6,022 bases of DNA. It comes from Flammeovirgaceae bacterium. Its GTDB lineage: Bacteria > Bacteroidota > Bacteroidia > Cytophagales > Cyclobacteriaceae. Below, piece after piece: positions 5,872-6,022 of this stretch; within the stretch, counting starts at the first letter, position 1, and the number at the start of each line of letters is the position of its first letter. The stretch covers positions 1 to 6,022 of the forward strand of contig QIEB01000100.1 in the NCBI GenBank assembly GCA_003229495.1. The letters are read 5' to 3'. The notes beneath the pieces were generated by a model. That model worked only from the letters and a program-made list of their open reading frames with translations. It was not told where the DNA came from and ran no database searches. A program made the translations under genes and the position numbers.

Positions 5872-6022
5872 TACCGGGGGCATTGCCGCTTATAAAAGTG
5901 CGGAACTGGTTCGGCGACTGCGAGATGGCGGCGCCGATGTACGGGTGGTTATGACCCGGGCCGCCACGGAATTTATTACCCCCCTGACAATGCAAGCCCT
6001 GAGCGGACACCCGGTTAGTCTC
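5813..6022 (+). CDS. coaBC: Bifunctional phosphopantothenoylcysteine synthetase/decarboxylase, N-terminal 70 residues (3' end outside window)
   Basis: The frame is open to the window edge. The start of the flavoprotein CoaC domain is clear: QILVGITGGIAAYKSAELVR (residues 15-34) is the FMN-binding beta-alpha unit, then GADVRVVMTRAATEFITPL and QALSGHPVS match the E. coli Dfp order closely. The catalytic His of the decarboxylase and the C-terminal CoaB synthetase domain lie outside. The full enzyme ligates cysteine to 4'-phosphopantothenate and decarboxylates the product, two steps of coenzyme A synthesis in the cytosol, and is essential in most bacteria. The ATG at 5813 is preferred because the repeat copies differ by silent changes only after it, but by 14 changes before it. 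An in-frame GTG at 5780 is open too. No strong Shine-Dalgarno is seen. Confidence 0.95.
   Translation, partial: MAKSTQSASNLTNKQILVGITGGIAAYKSAELVRRLRDGGADVRVVMTRAATEFITPLTMQALSGHPVSL

Overview
The window looks like a gammaproteobacterial chromosome. Its two ends carry the start of a radC gene (leftward) and the start of a coaBC/dfp gene (rightward), a divergent neighbour pair known from gammaproteobacteria. Both ends are GC-rich: a hand count of positions 181-240 gives about 72% GC. The proteins between them have the Sec-type signal peptides and the modular, serine-rich architecture common in secreted proteins of polysaccharide-degrading marine and soil gammaproteobacteria. A Cellvibrio/Saccharophagus-like host is a guess only.

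The radC-coaBC pair has been split by about 5 kb of much AT-richer DNA (about 37% GC at 1021-1080). This insert is bounded by a 145-bp imperfect direct repeat, 530-674 and 5727-5871, with 130 of 145 positions identical and no gaps. Each repeat copy holds the radC-coaBC intergenic region plus the first roughly 20 codons of coaBC. The left copy ends in a dead coaBC stub that stops after 22 codons. The right copy runs into the intact coaBC. Excising one repeat unit (period 5197 bp) would restore a plain radC-coaBC locus, so this is an insertion that regenerated the 5' end of the essential gene it landed in. No recombinase gene is present inside it.

The insert carries four rightward genes packed like an operon: (1) 886-2100, an exported protein with an Ig-like N-terminal region and a C-terminal MepA/M15-like (LAS-type) zinc peptidase motif; (2) 2119-2700 and (3) 2727-3314, two small exported paralogues about 70% identical, with a possible SmpA/BLIP-like fold; (4) 3346-5610, a large exported multidomain protein with an unknown N-terminal domain, a FIMAH-like helical segment, an Ig-like domain, a CARDB domain, and a C-terminal domain split by an 84-residue Ser/Asp/His-rich insertion.

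In working order, the cassette would send out a probable peptidase, two small proteins that could be its inhibitors or immunity factors, and a large, probably adhesive or substrate-binding, partner. That functional link rests on gene order and motif reading only. The sequence shows the operon layout, the signal peptides, the zinc-ligand spacing, the gene duplication and the flanking repeats directly.
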